A stretch of 64,000 bases of DNA from contig JBLNCN010000010.1 of NCBI GenBank assembly GCA_050260675.1, positions 1 to 64,000 on the forward strand. Reading direction: 5' to 3'. The notes under the pieces were generated by a model. It worked only from the letters and a program-made list of their open reading frames with translations. It made no database searches and was not told the DNA's origin. Below are positions 50,759 to 60,257 of the stretch, piece by piece (positions within the stretch are counted from its first letter, which is position 1; the number at the start of each line of letters is the position of its first letter). Source of the DNA: JBBDIP01 sp050260675 (GTDB lineage: Bacteria; Bacillota; Sulfobacillia; Fermentithermobacillales; Fermentithermobacillaceae). The position numbers were made by a program, and so were the translations under genes.

Positions 50759-52582
50759 TTGTCAGACGTCTGCCATCCGGCTCATTGCGACGTGCTGGTC
50801 GTCGGCAGTGGTCATGCCGCGGTGGAAGCCGCGCTGGCTGCAGCCAGGATGGGTGTCTCAGTCGTCCTTCTCACGTTGAACCCCGAGAACATAGCCGGAA
50901 TGCCCTGCAACCCGGCCATCGGCGGTCCCGGAAAAGCCCAGATCGTATCGGAGATTGACGCCCTTGGCGGAGAGATGGCATTGGCCGCCGACGAAGCGAC
51001 CATAGAAATGAGGGTGTTGAACTCCTCCAAAGGCCCTGCTGTGAGGTCATTGCGCGCCCAGGTGGACAAGAAGAGATACTCACTCCACATGAAGCGCGCT
51101 CTGGAGAGCGCAGGGGTACGGATATACGGAGGCATGGCAACCGGCCTTATCGTTGAAGAGGGGTGGGCGTTGGGGATCCATACCTCAAGCGGCGCCCAGC
51201 TGCGGAGCAGGGCTGTTGTCCTCTGCACGGGGGTCTATCTGGAAAGCCGCATCATAATGGGCGAAGTGATCAGGGAATCCGGTCCCCTCGGCGAATCGAG
51301 CGCGAAGGGGCTCTCAGCAGACCTGGAGTCCCATGGACTCCGCCTGGGAAGGTTCAAGACCGGCACGTCGCCACGGATTGCCCGGTGCAGCGTCCGGTGG
51401 GATGAACTGAAAAAGGAGAAAGGGGCAGACGAGCCCCTGGCCTTTTCTTTCATGTCCCCGAAACGCATCTGGAGGTCCGATGCCTGCTATTCCACATACA
51501 CAAACGAGAAGACCCACGAGATAATCCGGGCTAACCGCGATCGCGCCCCGCTCTTTGACGGCACCATTGAGGGCGTCGGTCCCCGCTACTGCCCATCCAT
51601 CGAGGACAAGGTGTTCCGTTTCCCGCGAAGGCTCAGGCACCAGGTGTTCCTGGAGATGGAGTCGGACTCTAGCGAGGAAGTCTACCTGCTCGGGCTCTCG
51701 ACGAGCCTCCCTCTGGAGGTCCAGACCCAGATGGTGCACAGCTTGCCGGGGCTTGGAGCGGCCAGGATAACCAAACCGGGCTACGCCATCGAGTACGACT
51801 ACCTGCTCTCCGGGCAGCTGAGGCCGAGTCTGGAGTCCATCCCGGTGAGGGGGCTCTACTCGGCGGGCCAGATAAACGGCACCTCGGGTTACGAGGAGGC
51901 GGCTGCCCAGGGTCTTCTGGCCGGAGCCAACGCCGCCGCGTCGGTCTTGGGCCGGGAGCCTTTAGTGCTCGGCCGGGGTGAGGCCTATATCGGCGTGCTT
52001 ATCGACGACCTGGTGGGCACCGCGATCGAGGAGCCCTACCGCATGCTTACATCCAGGGCTGAGCACAGGCTTCTCTTAAGACAGTCCAACGCCGATCAGA
52101 GATTGACGCCTATCGGGCGTAAGGCGGGCCTCATACCTGACGCCAGGTGGGCGGTGTTCGATGATAAGATGGCCGCCTTGCGGCGGGGACGGGAAGCACT
52201 ATCTACGGGAAAGCGCGGTGCCGAGGCGCTGGAGCTCCTGAGGAAGCCGGAGTCATCCATTGCCGACTTCTTCGAGGAGATCCCATCCCTTAGGGAACTG
52301 CCCCAAGACGTCCTCGACGAGCTCGAGGTGGAGGCCAAGTACGCCGGCTTTATCGAAAGGCAGGAGAGGGAGGTCCGCAGGCTCTTGCGATACCGCGAGA
52401 AGCGGCTTCCGGCCGGGATTGACTTCGGGTGTATACCTGGCCTGTCAAACGAGGCCAGGGAGAAGCTCGTACGCTCTTCCCCGGCTACGCTGGGGAGGGC
52501 GCTGGATGCAGGTGTGTCGCCGTCCGATGCCCTGATACTCCTGGCATACCTTAAGGAAGGGAAGATGCGGCAGGATGCGTGA
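50759..52582 (+). CDS. mnmG: tRNA uridine-5-carboxymethylaminomethyl enzyme MnmG
   Basis: The 607-residue FAD partner of MnmE. The dinucleotide motif is VVGSGHAAVEAALAAARMG (the usual GGGHAGxEAA is altered), then PCNPAIGGPGKAQIVSEIDALGG. The Cys-containing core and the C-terminal EAAAQGLLAGANAA and TSRAEHRLLLRQSNAD regions are conserved. TTG 50759 follows GAGGAG at close range. It overlaps rsmG by 8 nt. Confidence 0.95.
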   Translation: MSDVCHPAHCDVLVVGSGHAAVEAALAAARMGVSVVLLTLNPENIAGMPCNPAIGGPGKAQIVSEIDALGGEMALAADEATIEMRVLNSSKGPAVRSLRAQVDKKRYSLHMKRALESAGVRIYGGMATGLIVEEGWALGIHTSSGAQLRSRAVVLCTGVYLESRIIMGEVIRESGPLGESSAKGLSADLESHGLRLGRFKTGTSPRIARCSVRWDELKKEKGADEPLAFSFMSPKRIWRSDACYSTYTNEKTHEIIRANRDRAPLFDGTIEGVGPRYCPSIEDKVFRFPRRLRHQVFLEMESDSSEEVYLLGLSTSLPLEVQTQMVHSLPGLGAARITKPGYAIEYDYLLSGQLRPSLESIPVRGLYSAGQINGTSGYEEAAAQGLLAGANAAASVLGREPLVLGRGEAYIGVLIDDLVGTAIEEPYRMLTSRAEHRLLLRQSNADQRLTPIGRKAGLIPDARWAVFDDKMAALRRGREALSTGKRGAEALELLRKPESSIADFFEEIPSLRELPQDVLDELEVEAKYAGFIERQEREVRRLLRYREKRLPAGIDFGCIPGLSNEAREKLVRSSPATLGRALDAGVSPSDALILLAYLKEGKMRQDA

Positions 52583-53324
52583 CTTTGGCCTTCGTCCCGG
52601 CACCGGCGAGACTTTCGTAGACGACAGCCTCGGCGCTTTCCGGCAGGCAGCTGAAGACATGGGCATAGCGCTTGCCGCGTCGGACTACGAGATGGTAAGC
52701 AAGTGGCTCCAATTCTACAGCCGGTGGCCCGGCAGGAGAGTCATAGGCTTCACCGGCCCTAAGGATACGGCGGTAAAACTCCTGGCGGACTCGTTCGCGA
52801 TCCGATACGTTGTCGGAACGCTGGGATACGGTCCTGCCATTGACATCGGCAGCGGAAACGGCTGGCCTGGGCTCGCCCTTCATGACAGGGAAGAGGTCCT
52901 GCTGCTTGACTCGCGCAAGGGAGCCTGCGACTTCATGCGGGGCTTCGCCCTCTTTGCTGGGGTGGATAAGGTGCATGTATTGGAAGCCAGGGCTGAAGAA
53001 GCGGGACGGGATCCTTCACACGCCGGGCACTTTGGGGTCGCTGTCACCAGAGCCATGGCCTCTCCCGGAGTGGCCTCCGAGATTGCGGCGCCTTTCCTCA
53101 AGGTAGGGGGGACTCTTGTCCTGTGGCTGGGACCGGAACGGGAAAATGCCGTGACCGCCCGGGAGAGCATACCTGAGCTCGGGCTCACGTTAGCCGCTGT
53201 GCGCCGCTACCACCTGCCGGACGGTATGGGCAGAAGGGCCCTGGCGGTCTTTCGCAGGACCGCTCCGCTGGCGCCCGGTTTTCCCAGGAGAATGGGAATT
53301 ATGAAGGTCAAGCCGCTATTCTGA
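52575..53324 (+). CDS. rsmG: 16S rRNA 7-methylguanosine methyltransferase RsmG
   Basis: A 249-residue Rossmann methyltransferase. The AdoMet motif is AIDIGSGNGWPGLAL (usually DIGSGAGFPG), with VTRAMASP after it as the other RsmG landmark. It modifies G527 of 16S rRNA in the decoding centre region. About 20 residues longer than common forms at the C-terminus. Confidence 0.93.
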   Translation: MRDFGLRPGTGETFVDDSLGAFRQAAEDMGIALAASDYEMVSKWLQFYSRWPGRRVIGFTGPKDTAVKLLADSFAIRYVVGTLGYGPAIDIGSGNGWPGLALHDREEVLLLDSRKGACDFMRGFALFAGVDKVHVLEARAEEAGRDPSHAGHFGVAVTRAMASPGVASEIAAPFLKVGGTLVLWLGPERENAVTARESIPELGLTLAAVRRYHLPDGMGRRALAVFRRTAPLAPGFPRRMGIMKVKPLF

Positions 53325-53358
53325 TTTTGATCCCCAATTACAACAAAAAAACCTGGAA

Positions 53359-54228
53359 TTGTCCCTTACAGGAATAGGGAATGGCCACCCCCCTGGAGAA
53401 GTGTGCCCTGCGGGGGTGTTGAAAGTGTCATTGTCGGCGGCAACCTACTTCGCGGGCCCCGTGGATCTACCTGTTGAGAGCCTATCCATGCGCCAAGGGG
53501 CCGGAGTGCCCGGCGGGCAGGAGTACGTGGCCCGCAGGCTCCTTGGAGATCTGGTGCGGGGCAGCAGCGACCCGGTGCTGGTGAGGCAAGTCGGGGAGCT
53601 GTTCGAGATAATCGCAGGCGACGTTGAGTACCTGGCAGCAAAGAAGCGAGGAAGCAGTACGGTTAGGGCATTGGTGTGCGAGGTGTCGGACAAGGACGCC
53701 CTGCTCCTGCGTCTCCTTGAAGGAGGTAAGAGGGGCGACCTGAACCCCGTGGAGGAGGCCGAGATCATACAGGAGCTGCGCGGCGAATACGGCCTCACCC
53801 AGCAGGAGATTGCGATGAGGTGCAACCGCGTGCAGTCAACCATAGCTAACAAGATGCGCCTCCTTCGCTTGCCCGTAGAGATAAGAGAAAGCCTGCGAAC
53901 AGGCGACATGGGCGAGCGACACGGTCGCGCTCTCCTGAAACTTGGCGACCCGGTAAAGCAGATGCAGATCTTCAAGCGGGCCAAGCGCATGAAGGCCTCT
54001 GCGGCCGAGGTCGAGGCTATGTGCGACCTGGCGGCAGGCACTCCCAAGAAGCCCCGTGAACGACGAAAGCCCGGCAAAGGGGTCATTAAGGACATGCGGA
54101 TCTACCAGAACTCGCTGCGGGCCGTTGTCCGGGAAATGACCAAAGCAGGACTCGTTGTATCTTGCGACGAAGAGTCCACCGATAACGCCTGGGAGTTCAA
54201 GGTGCAGGTGAGGACGGAGGACTCCTGA
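53359..54228 (+). CDS. noc: ParB-family protein, Noc-like
   Basis: A 289-residue protein with a ParB/Noc DNA-binding helix-turn-helix, LTQQEIAMRCNRVQSTIANKMRLLRLP near residues 146-172, and a GERHGRALLKL recognition segment. The N-terminal ParB nuclease-fold part is much changed and lacks the clear CTP-binding GERRxRA motif found in the ParB two genes down. The place upstream of parA-parB and after rsmG is that of noc. The start is uncertain: TTG 53359 as given, or GTG at 53416 or 53425. Confidence 0.75.
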   Translation: MSLTGIGNGHPPGEVCPAGVLKVSLSAATYFAGPVDLPVESLSMRQGAGVPGGQEYVARRLLGDLVRGSSDPVLVRQVGELFEIIAGDVEYLAAKKRGSSTVRALVCEVSDKDALLLRLLEGGKRGDLNPVEEAEIIQELRGEYGLTQQEIAMRCNRVQSTIANKMRLLRLPVEIRESLRTGDMGERHGRALLKLGDPVKQMQIFKRAKRMKASAAEVEAMCDLAAGTPKKPRERRKPGKGVIKDMRIYQNSLRAVVREMTKAGLVVSCDEESTDNAWEFKVQVRTEDS

Positions 54229-54237
54229 TACCCGCAA

Positions 54238-55023
54238 ATGTCCAGAGTCGTAGCTGTAGCCAATCAGAAGGGCGGAGTAGGCAAGACCACCACCGCGGTT
54301 AACTTGGGGGCATGCCTCGGCGACCTCGGCCGGAGCGTGCTCTTGGTTGACCTTGACCCCCAAGGAAACGCTACCAGCGGCGCCGGCGTGGACCGCAGAC
54401 AACTGGACGCTTCCATCTACGATTGTCTTGTGAGGGACGTTGAGCCCCTAAAAGCGCTCCGGGCTACCGAGTGGCGCGGGCTCTGGATGCTCCCGTCGTC
54501 TTTGGACCTCGCAGGGGCCGACATCGAACTGGTGAACCTGCCGGAACGGGAAACGCGCCTTCGCAAGGTGGTAGGCAAGCTGCGGGACAACTACGACTAC
54601 ACGATCATCGACTGCCCGCCTTCGCTTGGTCTCCTGACCGTCAACGCCCTCACGGCAGCCGATTCTGTGCTGATCCCGATCCAGTGCGAGTACTACGCGC
54701 TCGAGGGACTCTCCCAGCTCCTAAGCATAGTAAAACTGGTCCGTAACCGGTTGAACTCAAGCCTCGACCTTGAGGGCGTCCTCCTGACTATGTTCGACGG
54801 CAGGACGAACTTATCGCTTCAGGTAGCAGAGGATGTTAAGAGATACTTCCGGGAGAAGGTCTACCAGACCATAATACCCAGAAACGTGCGGTTGTCGGAA
54901 GCTCCGTCCCACGGGAAGCCTATCAGCGTGTATGATCCAAAGTCCCGTGGCGCCGAGGTCTACCGCGAGCTGGCAGAGGAGGTAATACGGCGTGGCCAAG
55001 AGAGGATTGGGTCGGGGAATTGA
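54238..55023 (+). CDS. parA: Chromosome partitioning ATPase ParA (Soj)
   Basis: A 261-residue ATPase with the deviant Walker A KGGVGKTTTAVNLGACL at residues 10-26, Walker A' VDLDPQGNATSG and the IIDCPPSLGLLTVNAL B motif. It forms nucleotide-dependent dimers on DNA and acts with ParB. The parB start lies inside its last 32 nt. Confidence 0.95.
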   Translation: MSRVVAVANQKGGVGKTTTAVNLGACLGDLGRSVLLVDLDPQGNATSGAGVDRRQLDASIYDCLVRDVEPLKALRATEWRGLWMLPSSLDLAGADIELVNLPERETRLRKVVGKLRDNYDYTIIDCPPSLGLLTVNALTAADSVLIPIQCEYYALEGLSQLLSIVKLVRNRLNSSLDLEGVLLTMFDGRTNLSLQVAEDVKRYFREKVYQTIIPRNVRLSEAPSHGKPISVYDPKSRGAEVYRELAEEVIRRGQERIGSGN

Positions 55024-55837
55024 CGCTCTGATCCCCGGAGAAGACAACCCGTCAGGCAGCCCCGTTATTGAGCTTAGTCCTTCAGTCATCGAGGCTGATC
55101 CCCTTCAGCCCCGTCAGATGTTTGATGACGCGAAAATAGAGGAACTTGCTTCTTCATTGCGGGAGCACGGCGTCATTCAACCCCTGATCGTTAGGAAGAT
55201 GGGCAACATGTACCGCTTGGTTGCCGGCGAACGCCGATTGCGGGCTGCGATGAAGGCCGGGATTAAGGCTGTTCCCGCGGTCGTGAGGGAGATGGACGAT
55301 CGGGAGGCGGTGGAGGTCTCGCTCGTGGAGAACCTCCAGCGCGAAGAACTGGGCCCTCTGGAGCAAGCGGGAGCGTTCCAGCGGCTGGCCGACGAGTTTG
55401 GTCTGACGCAGGAAGAGATTGCGGCACGAGTGGGCAAGAGCCGGCCGGAAGTAACCAACACGCTCCGCCTCCTGAAGCTGGAGCCTGAAGTAAAAAGACT
55501 CTTGAACGAAGGGAAACTAACGGGCGGACACGGACGCGCGCTTGTGAGCCTCGACCGGGAAAAGCAGGTGCGGTTGGCGAAGATCGCGGTCAGCCGTGGC
55601 CTGTCGGTCAGGAAGACCGAAGAACTGGTAGCGACAGAGGCAAAGAAAGCCCAGCCGAAGGATACTCTAGGCAGGCAGGTACGGCGGCGTGACGCAGAGG
55701 AGATGTTGTCGGCCGCGCTCGGAAGCCCGGTACAGGTTAAGGTACAGGGGCCCAGAGGGACCATCACGGTGGCTTTCTTTGGGGAAGAAGACCTGGAGCG
55801 CCTGGTCGAGATAATCCAGAGAGGAAGCAAGGGCTAG
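54992..55837 (+). CDS. parB: Chromosome partitioning protein ParB (Spo0J)
   Basis: A 281-residue CTP-dependent clamp. The opening AKRGLGRGIDALIP, the GERRLRAAMKAG CTP-binding box, ENLQREELGPLEQA and the HTH LTQEEIAARVGKSRPEVTN are all present, with HGRALVSL as the parS-contact helix. GTG 54992 gives the canonical start. A parS-like palindrome lies 28 nt after its stop. Confidence 0.95.
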   Translation: MAKRGLGRGIDALIPGEDNPSGSPVIELSPSVIEADPLQPRQMFDDAKIEELASSLREHGVIQPLIVRKMGNMYRLVAGERRLRAAMKAGIKAVPAVVREMDDREAVEVSLVENLQREELGPLEQAGAFQRLADEFGLTQEEIAARVGKSRPEVTNTLRLLKLEPEVKRLLNEGKLTGGHGRALVSLDREKQVRLAKIAVSRGLSVRKTEELVATEAKKAQPKDTLGRQVRRRDAEEMLSAALGSPVQVKVQGPRGTITVAFFGEEDLERLVEIIQRGSKG

Positions 55838-55864
55838 AGACGAAGCGCCGATTGCGCCCCTCAA

Positions 55865-55880
55865 TGTTCCACGTGGAACA
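55865..55880. promoter_or_regulatory. parS: parS site
   Basis: TGTTCCACGTGGAACA is a perfect 16-bp palindrome and differs from the common parS TGTTTCACGTGAAACA only at the two symmetric positions. It lies just after parB, the usual place for ParB loading near the origin. Confidence 0.85.
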
Positions 55881-55923
55881 CTCCGTCACCCTACACATAA
55901 GCCCTGCATAGGAGGCATTTCAC

Positions 55924-57045
55924 ATGCTGCGGCAACCCCTTCGGCCCACTTGGGCTGAAGTCAGCTTGGAGAACTTCAAAGCAAACATCCTCACATCGGC
56001 CCGACTGGCCCCCGGCGCGGGCGTAATGCCCGTGGTGAAAGCCAACGCGTACGGGATCGGCGCTGTAGAAGCATCCCGTGCCGCCCTCTCTCTCCCCGTG
56101 GTCAAGGGCCTTGCCGTCGCGACCCCTGACGAGGCGGTGCAGCTGAGGGAGGCAGGCATCGAGGCCATGATCCTTGTTCTGGGCCCGCTGACTGCTGAAG
56201 CAACTCGTGCGATGGTACAGAGGAACGTCTCTTTCGCCGTCACCTCATTGGAAGGACTGCGTGACGCCGAGGAGGCTGCTGCCTCACTGGGGTGCCGCGC
56301 TAGGGTCCACCTCAAAGTGGAGACCGGGATGGGCAGGGTGGGGATGTCTCCGGGCCCCGAATTGGGGGCTGCGCTCGGGGAATTGGCGTCCCTTAGGAAT
56401 GTTGACCCCGAAGGGATGTTCACGCACTTCTCCGTGGCCGATGTGGACCGCGGGTACACACTGGGGCAGATGGAGGCGTTCGAACAGGCGCTCCTTCAGG
56501 CTCAGGAAGCGGGTGTCCGTCCCAAGTACCGCCACGCGGCCAATTCAGCGGCAATCCTGGACTTTCCGAGAGCCCATCTCGACCTGGTGCGACCGGGGAT
56601 TATGATCTACGGCAGCTATCCTGACGAGTCGCTTTCGTCCAAAGCCGTCCTAAAGCCGGTTCTTTCCCTGGTGTCACACGTCTCTCACGTAAAGAGAGTC
56701 CCTGCCGGCTACTCTGTAGGGTACGGCAGGACCTACCGTACAACCAAACCCACTACCATTGTCACAATTCCTGCCGGTTATGCCGATGGATATCCTAGAC
56801 TCTGTTCCGGCCGGGGCTTTATGCTCCTGCACGGCAAGAGGTTCCCCATCGCGGGCCGTGTGTGCATGGACCAGACGATGTTGGATGTGGGGGATGAGCA
56901 GGTAAGACGCGGCGAGAGGGTTACCCTGATAGGCACCGACGGCGCCTCTCAAGTGACCGTAGACGAGATCGCCGCGCTTTCCGGCACCATAGCCCACGAG
57001 GTACTCACAGGCCTTACCGCCAGAGTGCCTCGGATATACGTGTAG
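55924..57045 (+). CDS. alr: Alanine racemase
   Basis: A 373-residue PLP enzyme that makes D-alanine for peptidoglycan. MPVVKANAYGIGA places the Schiff-base Lys at residue 39. The catalytic Tyr lies in VGYGRTYR, and GRVCMDQTMLDVG is the C-terminal signature. ATG 55924 follows ATAGGAGGCATTTCAC. Location after parB is less common; a cell-wall context continues with the M23 peptidase next to it. Confidence 0.93.
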   Translation: MLRQPLRPTWAEVSLENFKANILTSARLAPGAGVMPVVKANAYGIGAVEASRAALSLPVVKGLAVATPDEAVQLREAGIEAMILVLGPLTAEATRAMVQRNVSFAVTSLEGLRDAEEAAASLGCRARVHLKVETGMGRVGMSPGPELGAALGELASLRNVDPEGMFTHFSVADVDRGYTLGQMEAFEQALLQAQEAGVRPKYRHAANSAAILDFPRAHLDLVRPGIMIYGSYPDESLSSKAVLKPVLSLVSHVSHVKRVPAGYSVGYGRTYRTTKPTTIVTIPAGYADGYPRLCSGRGFMLLHGKRFPIAGRVCMDQTMLDVGDEQVRRGERVTLIGTDGASQVTVDEIAALSGTIAHEVLTGLTARVPRIYV

Positions 57046-57128
57046 GAGTGCGGAAGGAATTTCCTCCCGTGCGTCGAAGGAGAGTACAACCTGGGTATTC
57101 TTGGTGCCAGGTGGAGTGGGAGGCCGTA

Positions 57129-58172
57129 TTGTCTGGGCTCATCGACAGGATAGGGCTAAAGCCCACCGTCAAACCCGCTAGACCGAAAATGGGGAAGAGC
57201 TCCGCCGAGGAGCGCTTCACCCTGATGCTTGTTTCTTCCCGCGGCCGCACGCACTCCGTGGGCTTCAATGTCCGCACCATGAAGGTCATCGGCTGGATGT
57301 CCTTCGTCGCAGTCGTGTCGCTCTCAGTTTTCCTTATATCCTATCGAGCGATCGGGAGAGAACTTGACGAGCTCCGCTACATGCGCGAAGTCGCCGAATC
57401 CCAGAAGGAACAGATCCTCACCTTGCAGGACCAGTACAACGCCCTCAACGAGCGTGTGCAGGAAGCGGCGATGATTGAGGCCCAGATCAAGGACATGCTT
57501 GGGCGCGAAGGACTCTTGCCTCAGAGCTACATATGCGGAGACGCGACGGCGCCCATGTCTCGGACAACCCCTCCGGTAGTTTCGAGAGACGGGCCGGCAG
57601 CCGGCAGGCTCCGCACGGCAGCTGATATGAGCAGGGCGTTGTATGTGTTAACTTCCTCCGCCAGCGTCCTGGCAGAGGAAGCTGCGTCGGTCGAAGCCAG
57701 AGCCAGGGAGCTTCACGGTATTTCGGTCGAGCTCGTGGCCAAGAGCAGAGCAACTCCAAGCATCAAGCCCACACAGGGCAAAATATCTTCGCCGTTTGGC
57801 ACAAGACGCGATCCCTTCAACTATTACTCGAAGGAGCAGCATTACGGAGTCGACATCGCCGCCGCAATGTGGGAGCCGATCATGGTGACCGCCGACGGTA
57901 CCGTCACCTTCGCGGGGTACAAGTACGGTTACGGGTGGACGATAATTGTAGAGCACGGCTACGGCTACACGACCTTGTACGCCCACTGCTGCCAGCTGAA
58001 GGCCAAGTACGGTCAGAAGGTGGAGAGGGGCGACGTGATCGCTTACGTTGGGCAATCAGGGTCCGCGACGGGACCCCACGTGCATTATGAAGTTCAGGTT
58101 TCGGGCAAACAGGTCAACCCAGCACAATACTTCACCAACGAGGTTCGGGAGGTGGATCACAATGTTCGCTAA
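57129..58172 (+). CDS. M23-family peptidoglycan endopeptidase, membrane-anchored
   Basis: A 347-residue LytM-type protein. One membrane segment (about residues 52-72) is followed by a predicted coiled-coil (ELRYMREVAESQKEQILTLQ in part) and a catalytic domain. Zinc ligands H238 and D242 in HYGVD and H319 in HVHYE are intact, as are H286 (YAHC) and H317. It would cut peptide cross-links outside the membrane. TTG 57129 lies 5 nt after GGGAGG; the frame extends to GTG 57048. It overlaps the bactofilin gene by 11 nt, a pairing known for cell-shape modules. Confidence 0.85.
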   Translation: MSGLIDRIGLKPTVKPARPKMGKSSAEERFTLMLVSSRGRTHSVGFNVRTMKVIGWMSFVAVVSLSVFLISYRAIGRELDELRYMREVAESQKEQILTLQDQYNALNERVQEAAMIEAQIKDMLGREGLLPQSYICGDATAPMSRTTPPVVSRDGPAAGRLRTAADMSRALYVLTSSASVLAEEAASVEARARELHGISVELVAKSRATPSIKPTQGKISSPFGTRRDPFNYYSKEQHYGVDIAAAMWEPIMVTADGTVTFAGYKYGYGWTIIVEHGYGYTTLYAHCCQLKAKYGQKVERGDVIAYVGQSGSATGPHVHYEVQVSGKQVNPAQYFTNEVREVDHNVR

Positions 58173-58611
58173 GACAGAAGCACCGGTCAAACCCGGCACG
58201 TTCGAAAGCCTACTTGGAAAAGGCATTGAGATCAAAGGAACCGTGAAGTCCAAGGGTAGCCTTCGTATCGAAGGCGCCGCCGAAGGCAATGTTGAGTGCG
58301 AAGGCGACATCACCATCGGCGAGACTGCCATGATAAATGCCGACGTTACCGCCCAGAACGTCACCATCGGCGGCACTCTGGCCGGCACCGTTCGCTGCTA
58401 CGGAAGGCTGGAACTCCTCCCTACAGCGAGAGTCCGCGGCGACATAATAGTGAACACGCTTGTCGTCTCTGAAGGCGCCGTGTTCTCTGGAACCACCCAG
58501 ATGGGCGAAGCAGCCAAGGACAAACTAGCCAACCCGCCCAGCATGGCCAACTCGCCCGGCGCTCCCGCGCCAATTGCGCCTTTCACCGGGGAGAACAAGC
58601 CCGAGGAGTAG
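58162..58611 (+). CDS. Bactofilin
   Basis: A 149-residue cytoskeletal polymer protein. The central right-handed beta-helix is seen as regular repeats, IKGTVKSKGSLRIEGAAEGN and VTAQNVTIGGTLAGTVRCYG, ending near SGTTQMG. It is flanked by a short N-terminus and a Pro/Ala-rich tail. ATG 58162 has GGGAGGTGG 6-7 nt upstream. Bactofilins scaffold peptidoglycan hydrolases, and here the M23 gene is directly coupled to it. Confidence 0.92.
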   Translation: MFAKTEAPVKPGTFESLLGKGIEIKGTVKSKGSLRIEGAAEGNVECEGDITIGETAMINADVTAQNVTIGGTLAGTVRCYGRLELLPTARVRGDIIVNTLVVSEGAVFSGTTQMGEAAKDKLANPPSMANSPGAPAPIAPFTGENKPEE

Positions 58612-58623
58612 GGATTAGGCATT

Positions 58624-59259
58624 ATGTACATCGACAGGACCGACGCCGGCCGCGCCCTCGCGGCCGCTCTGTCTTCTCATACGGTCACAGACCCTTTGGT
58701 GCTGGCAATCCCGCGGGGTGGAGTAATCGTGGGGCGCGTGCTGGCTGATGCTCTTGGCGCCTCCCTCGATGTCGTCATGGCCAAGAAGATCGGCGCGCCT
58801 TTCAATCCCGAGTACGCCATAGCGGCGGTAGACCCCGACGGAGAAGTCCTTCACCTGGAGGGAAGCCATTGGGAGTCTGTCCGCGGACACATCATGGAAC
58901 AAGCGAGCCTCCGGCGACGGGAACTGAAGGAGAGTCTCAAGGCATTCCGCCAGGGCCGGAAGCAGGAACCAATCCGCGGGCGATCCGTCATACTTGTGGA
59001 CGACGGCCTTGCTACCGGGCTGACTGCCATGGCTGCAGCCAAGTATATCAGGCGCCAGGCCCCCAAAGAGATAATCCTCGCCGTTCCCGTTGCTCCTCCG
59101 GATACCCTTTCCGCGATGAGAGCGTTTGTCGACGAAGTGGTCTGTCCCCTAGCCCCCAGAGTGTTTCACGCGGTTGGCGAGTGGTACGTCTCATTTCAGG
59201 AAGTGGACGACCAGGATGTTGCTACGGCCTTGGACGGGACGCGTTCCGACGAGCGGTAG
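58624..59259 (+). CDS. Phosphoribosyltransferase-domain protein
   Basis: A 211-residue type I PRTase. The PRPP loop is VILVDDGLATGLTA (about residues 120-133), with RGGVIVGRVLADALG at the N-terminus. Members of this group are often annotated as phosphoribosyltransferases of unknown base; the acceptor cannot be inferred here. The ATG is 12 nt after the bactofilin stop, and a promoter of its own is not obvious. Confidence 0.85.
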   Translation: MYIDRTDAGRALAAALSSHTVTDPLVLAIPRGGVIVGRVLADALGASLDVVMAKKIGAPFNPEYAIAAVDPDGEVLHLEGSHWESVRGHIMEQASLRRRELKESLKAFRQGRKQEPIRGRSVILVDDGLATGLTAMAAAKYIRRQAPKEIILAVPVAPPDTLSAMRAFVDEVVCPLAPRVFHAVGEWYVSFQEVDDQDVATALDGTRSDER

Positions 59260-59379
59260 AAGCGCCGCCGTATTATTCGCCTGCGCGCTGAGCATATTCC
59301 TTTACCAGGGGAATTCCAAGCGCACAGACCTATCGACTGCTCCGCGCCCGACGCCATCTCGCAGCTTGCCCTGTCGATC

Positions 59380-59961
59380 GTGAGCCTTGCCTCCGACATC
59401 GGGCGAGCAGGTCCTCTCACTGTGGTCTGCGTTGGCACCGACAGATCAACGGGAGACTCGCTGGGCCCGCTGGTGGGCACAATGCTGTCCCGGGGAGATT
59501 TCGGGGGCACAGTCCTTGGAGACCTTGAGACGCCTGTCCACGCCGAGAACCTGGAGAGCATCCTTCCGCGCCTGTCCGCAAAGACCGGTCTTGTGATGGG
59601 AGTCGATGCGTGTCTAGGCACAAGGCAGGAAGTCGGGAGGGTCATGGTCAGGGCTGGTCCACTCAGGCCGGGACTCGGCGTGAAGAAGAAACTTACGCCC
59701 ATAGGCGACCTGTACATTGCCGGGGTAGTGAACGTCGGCGGCTTCATGGAGTATATGGTGCTTCAGAACACAAGGCTCAGCCTGGTGATGAAGATGGCTG
59801 AAACGATCGCGGCCGGCATCCAGAAGGCTGAGTCGATACTTGACTCTTTGGGTGCCGGCGCCATCTCCAAGACGGTCCGGACCGGGGAAGCTACTCCCGC
59901 GGTCCAAGCGACTGGCGGACCAGACTCACCACTTCTTCAGGCGTTCGTCCGCCGGCATTGA
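59380..59961 (+). CDS. yyaC: YyaC-family sporulation protein
   Basis: A 193-residue DUF1256 protein related to germination proteases. The family core VVCVGTDRSTGDSLGPLVGT is followed by GDLETPVHAENL, VDACLGTRQEVG and GVVNVGGFMEYMVLQNTRLS. It is found only in endospore-forming lineages. GTG 59380 has no good ribosome-binding site; the open frame continues upstream to a TAG near 59258 without ATG, GTG or TTG, and some of it may be translated. It overlaps the convergent ykuS gene by 71 nt. Confidence 0.85.
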   Translation: MSLASDIGRAGPLTVVCVGTDRSTGDSLGPLVGTMLSRGDFGGTVLGDLETPVHAENLESILPRLSAKTGLVMGVDACLGTRQEVGRVMVRAGPLRPGLGVKKKLTPIGDLYIAGVVNVGGFMEYMVLQNTRLSLVMKMAETIAAGIQKAESILDSLGAGAISKTVRTGEATPAVQATGGPDSPLLQAFVRRH

Positions 59962-60145
59962 TGACCGCAGCCTCCCTCGAATCGGTAATACCCATGAAGT
60001 TGTTGTCGATCCCCGATATCACGATCGCGTGCGGATCCATAGTGTCAACCTGTTCCGGGCGTTCTATCTCCACCACAACAAACCCGGCGTTCTTGAGGGC
60101 GTCCTGAAACGGACGCAGCCCCTGTTCAACCGCGACCTTCGTCAT
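59891..60145 (-). CDS. YkuS-family (UPF0180) protein
   Basis: An 84-residue protein of the UPF0180/YkuS family: MTKVAVEQGLRPFQDALKNA at the start, then VVISGIDNNFMGI-like core and GRTPEEVV near the end. The function is unknown. It is the only minus-strand gene between 47.2 and 64 kb, and its 3' end overlaps yyaC by 71 nt tail to tail. Confidence 0.78.
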   Translation of the reverse strand: MTKVAVEQGLRPFQDALKNAGFVVVEIERPEQVDTMDPHAIVISGIDNNFMGITDSREAAVINAGGRTPEEVVSLVRQSLGPRE

Positions 60146-60257
60146 GCTCGTGCAGCCCCTTTCGTCGACCTGCTCCTCTCGGGCTAATGTTTGCCTATGG
60201 CCGCCAAGGTATTATGCTAGAATTATCCATAGTCTCCCGGCATTCGGAGGTGAGGTC

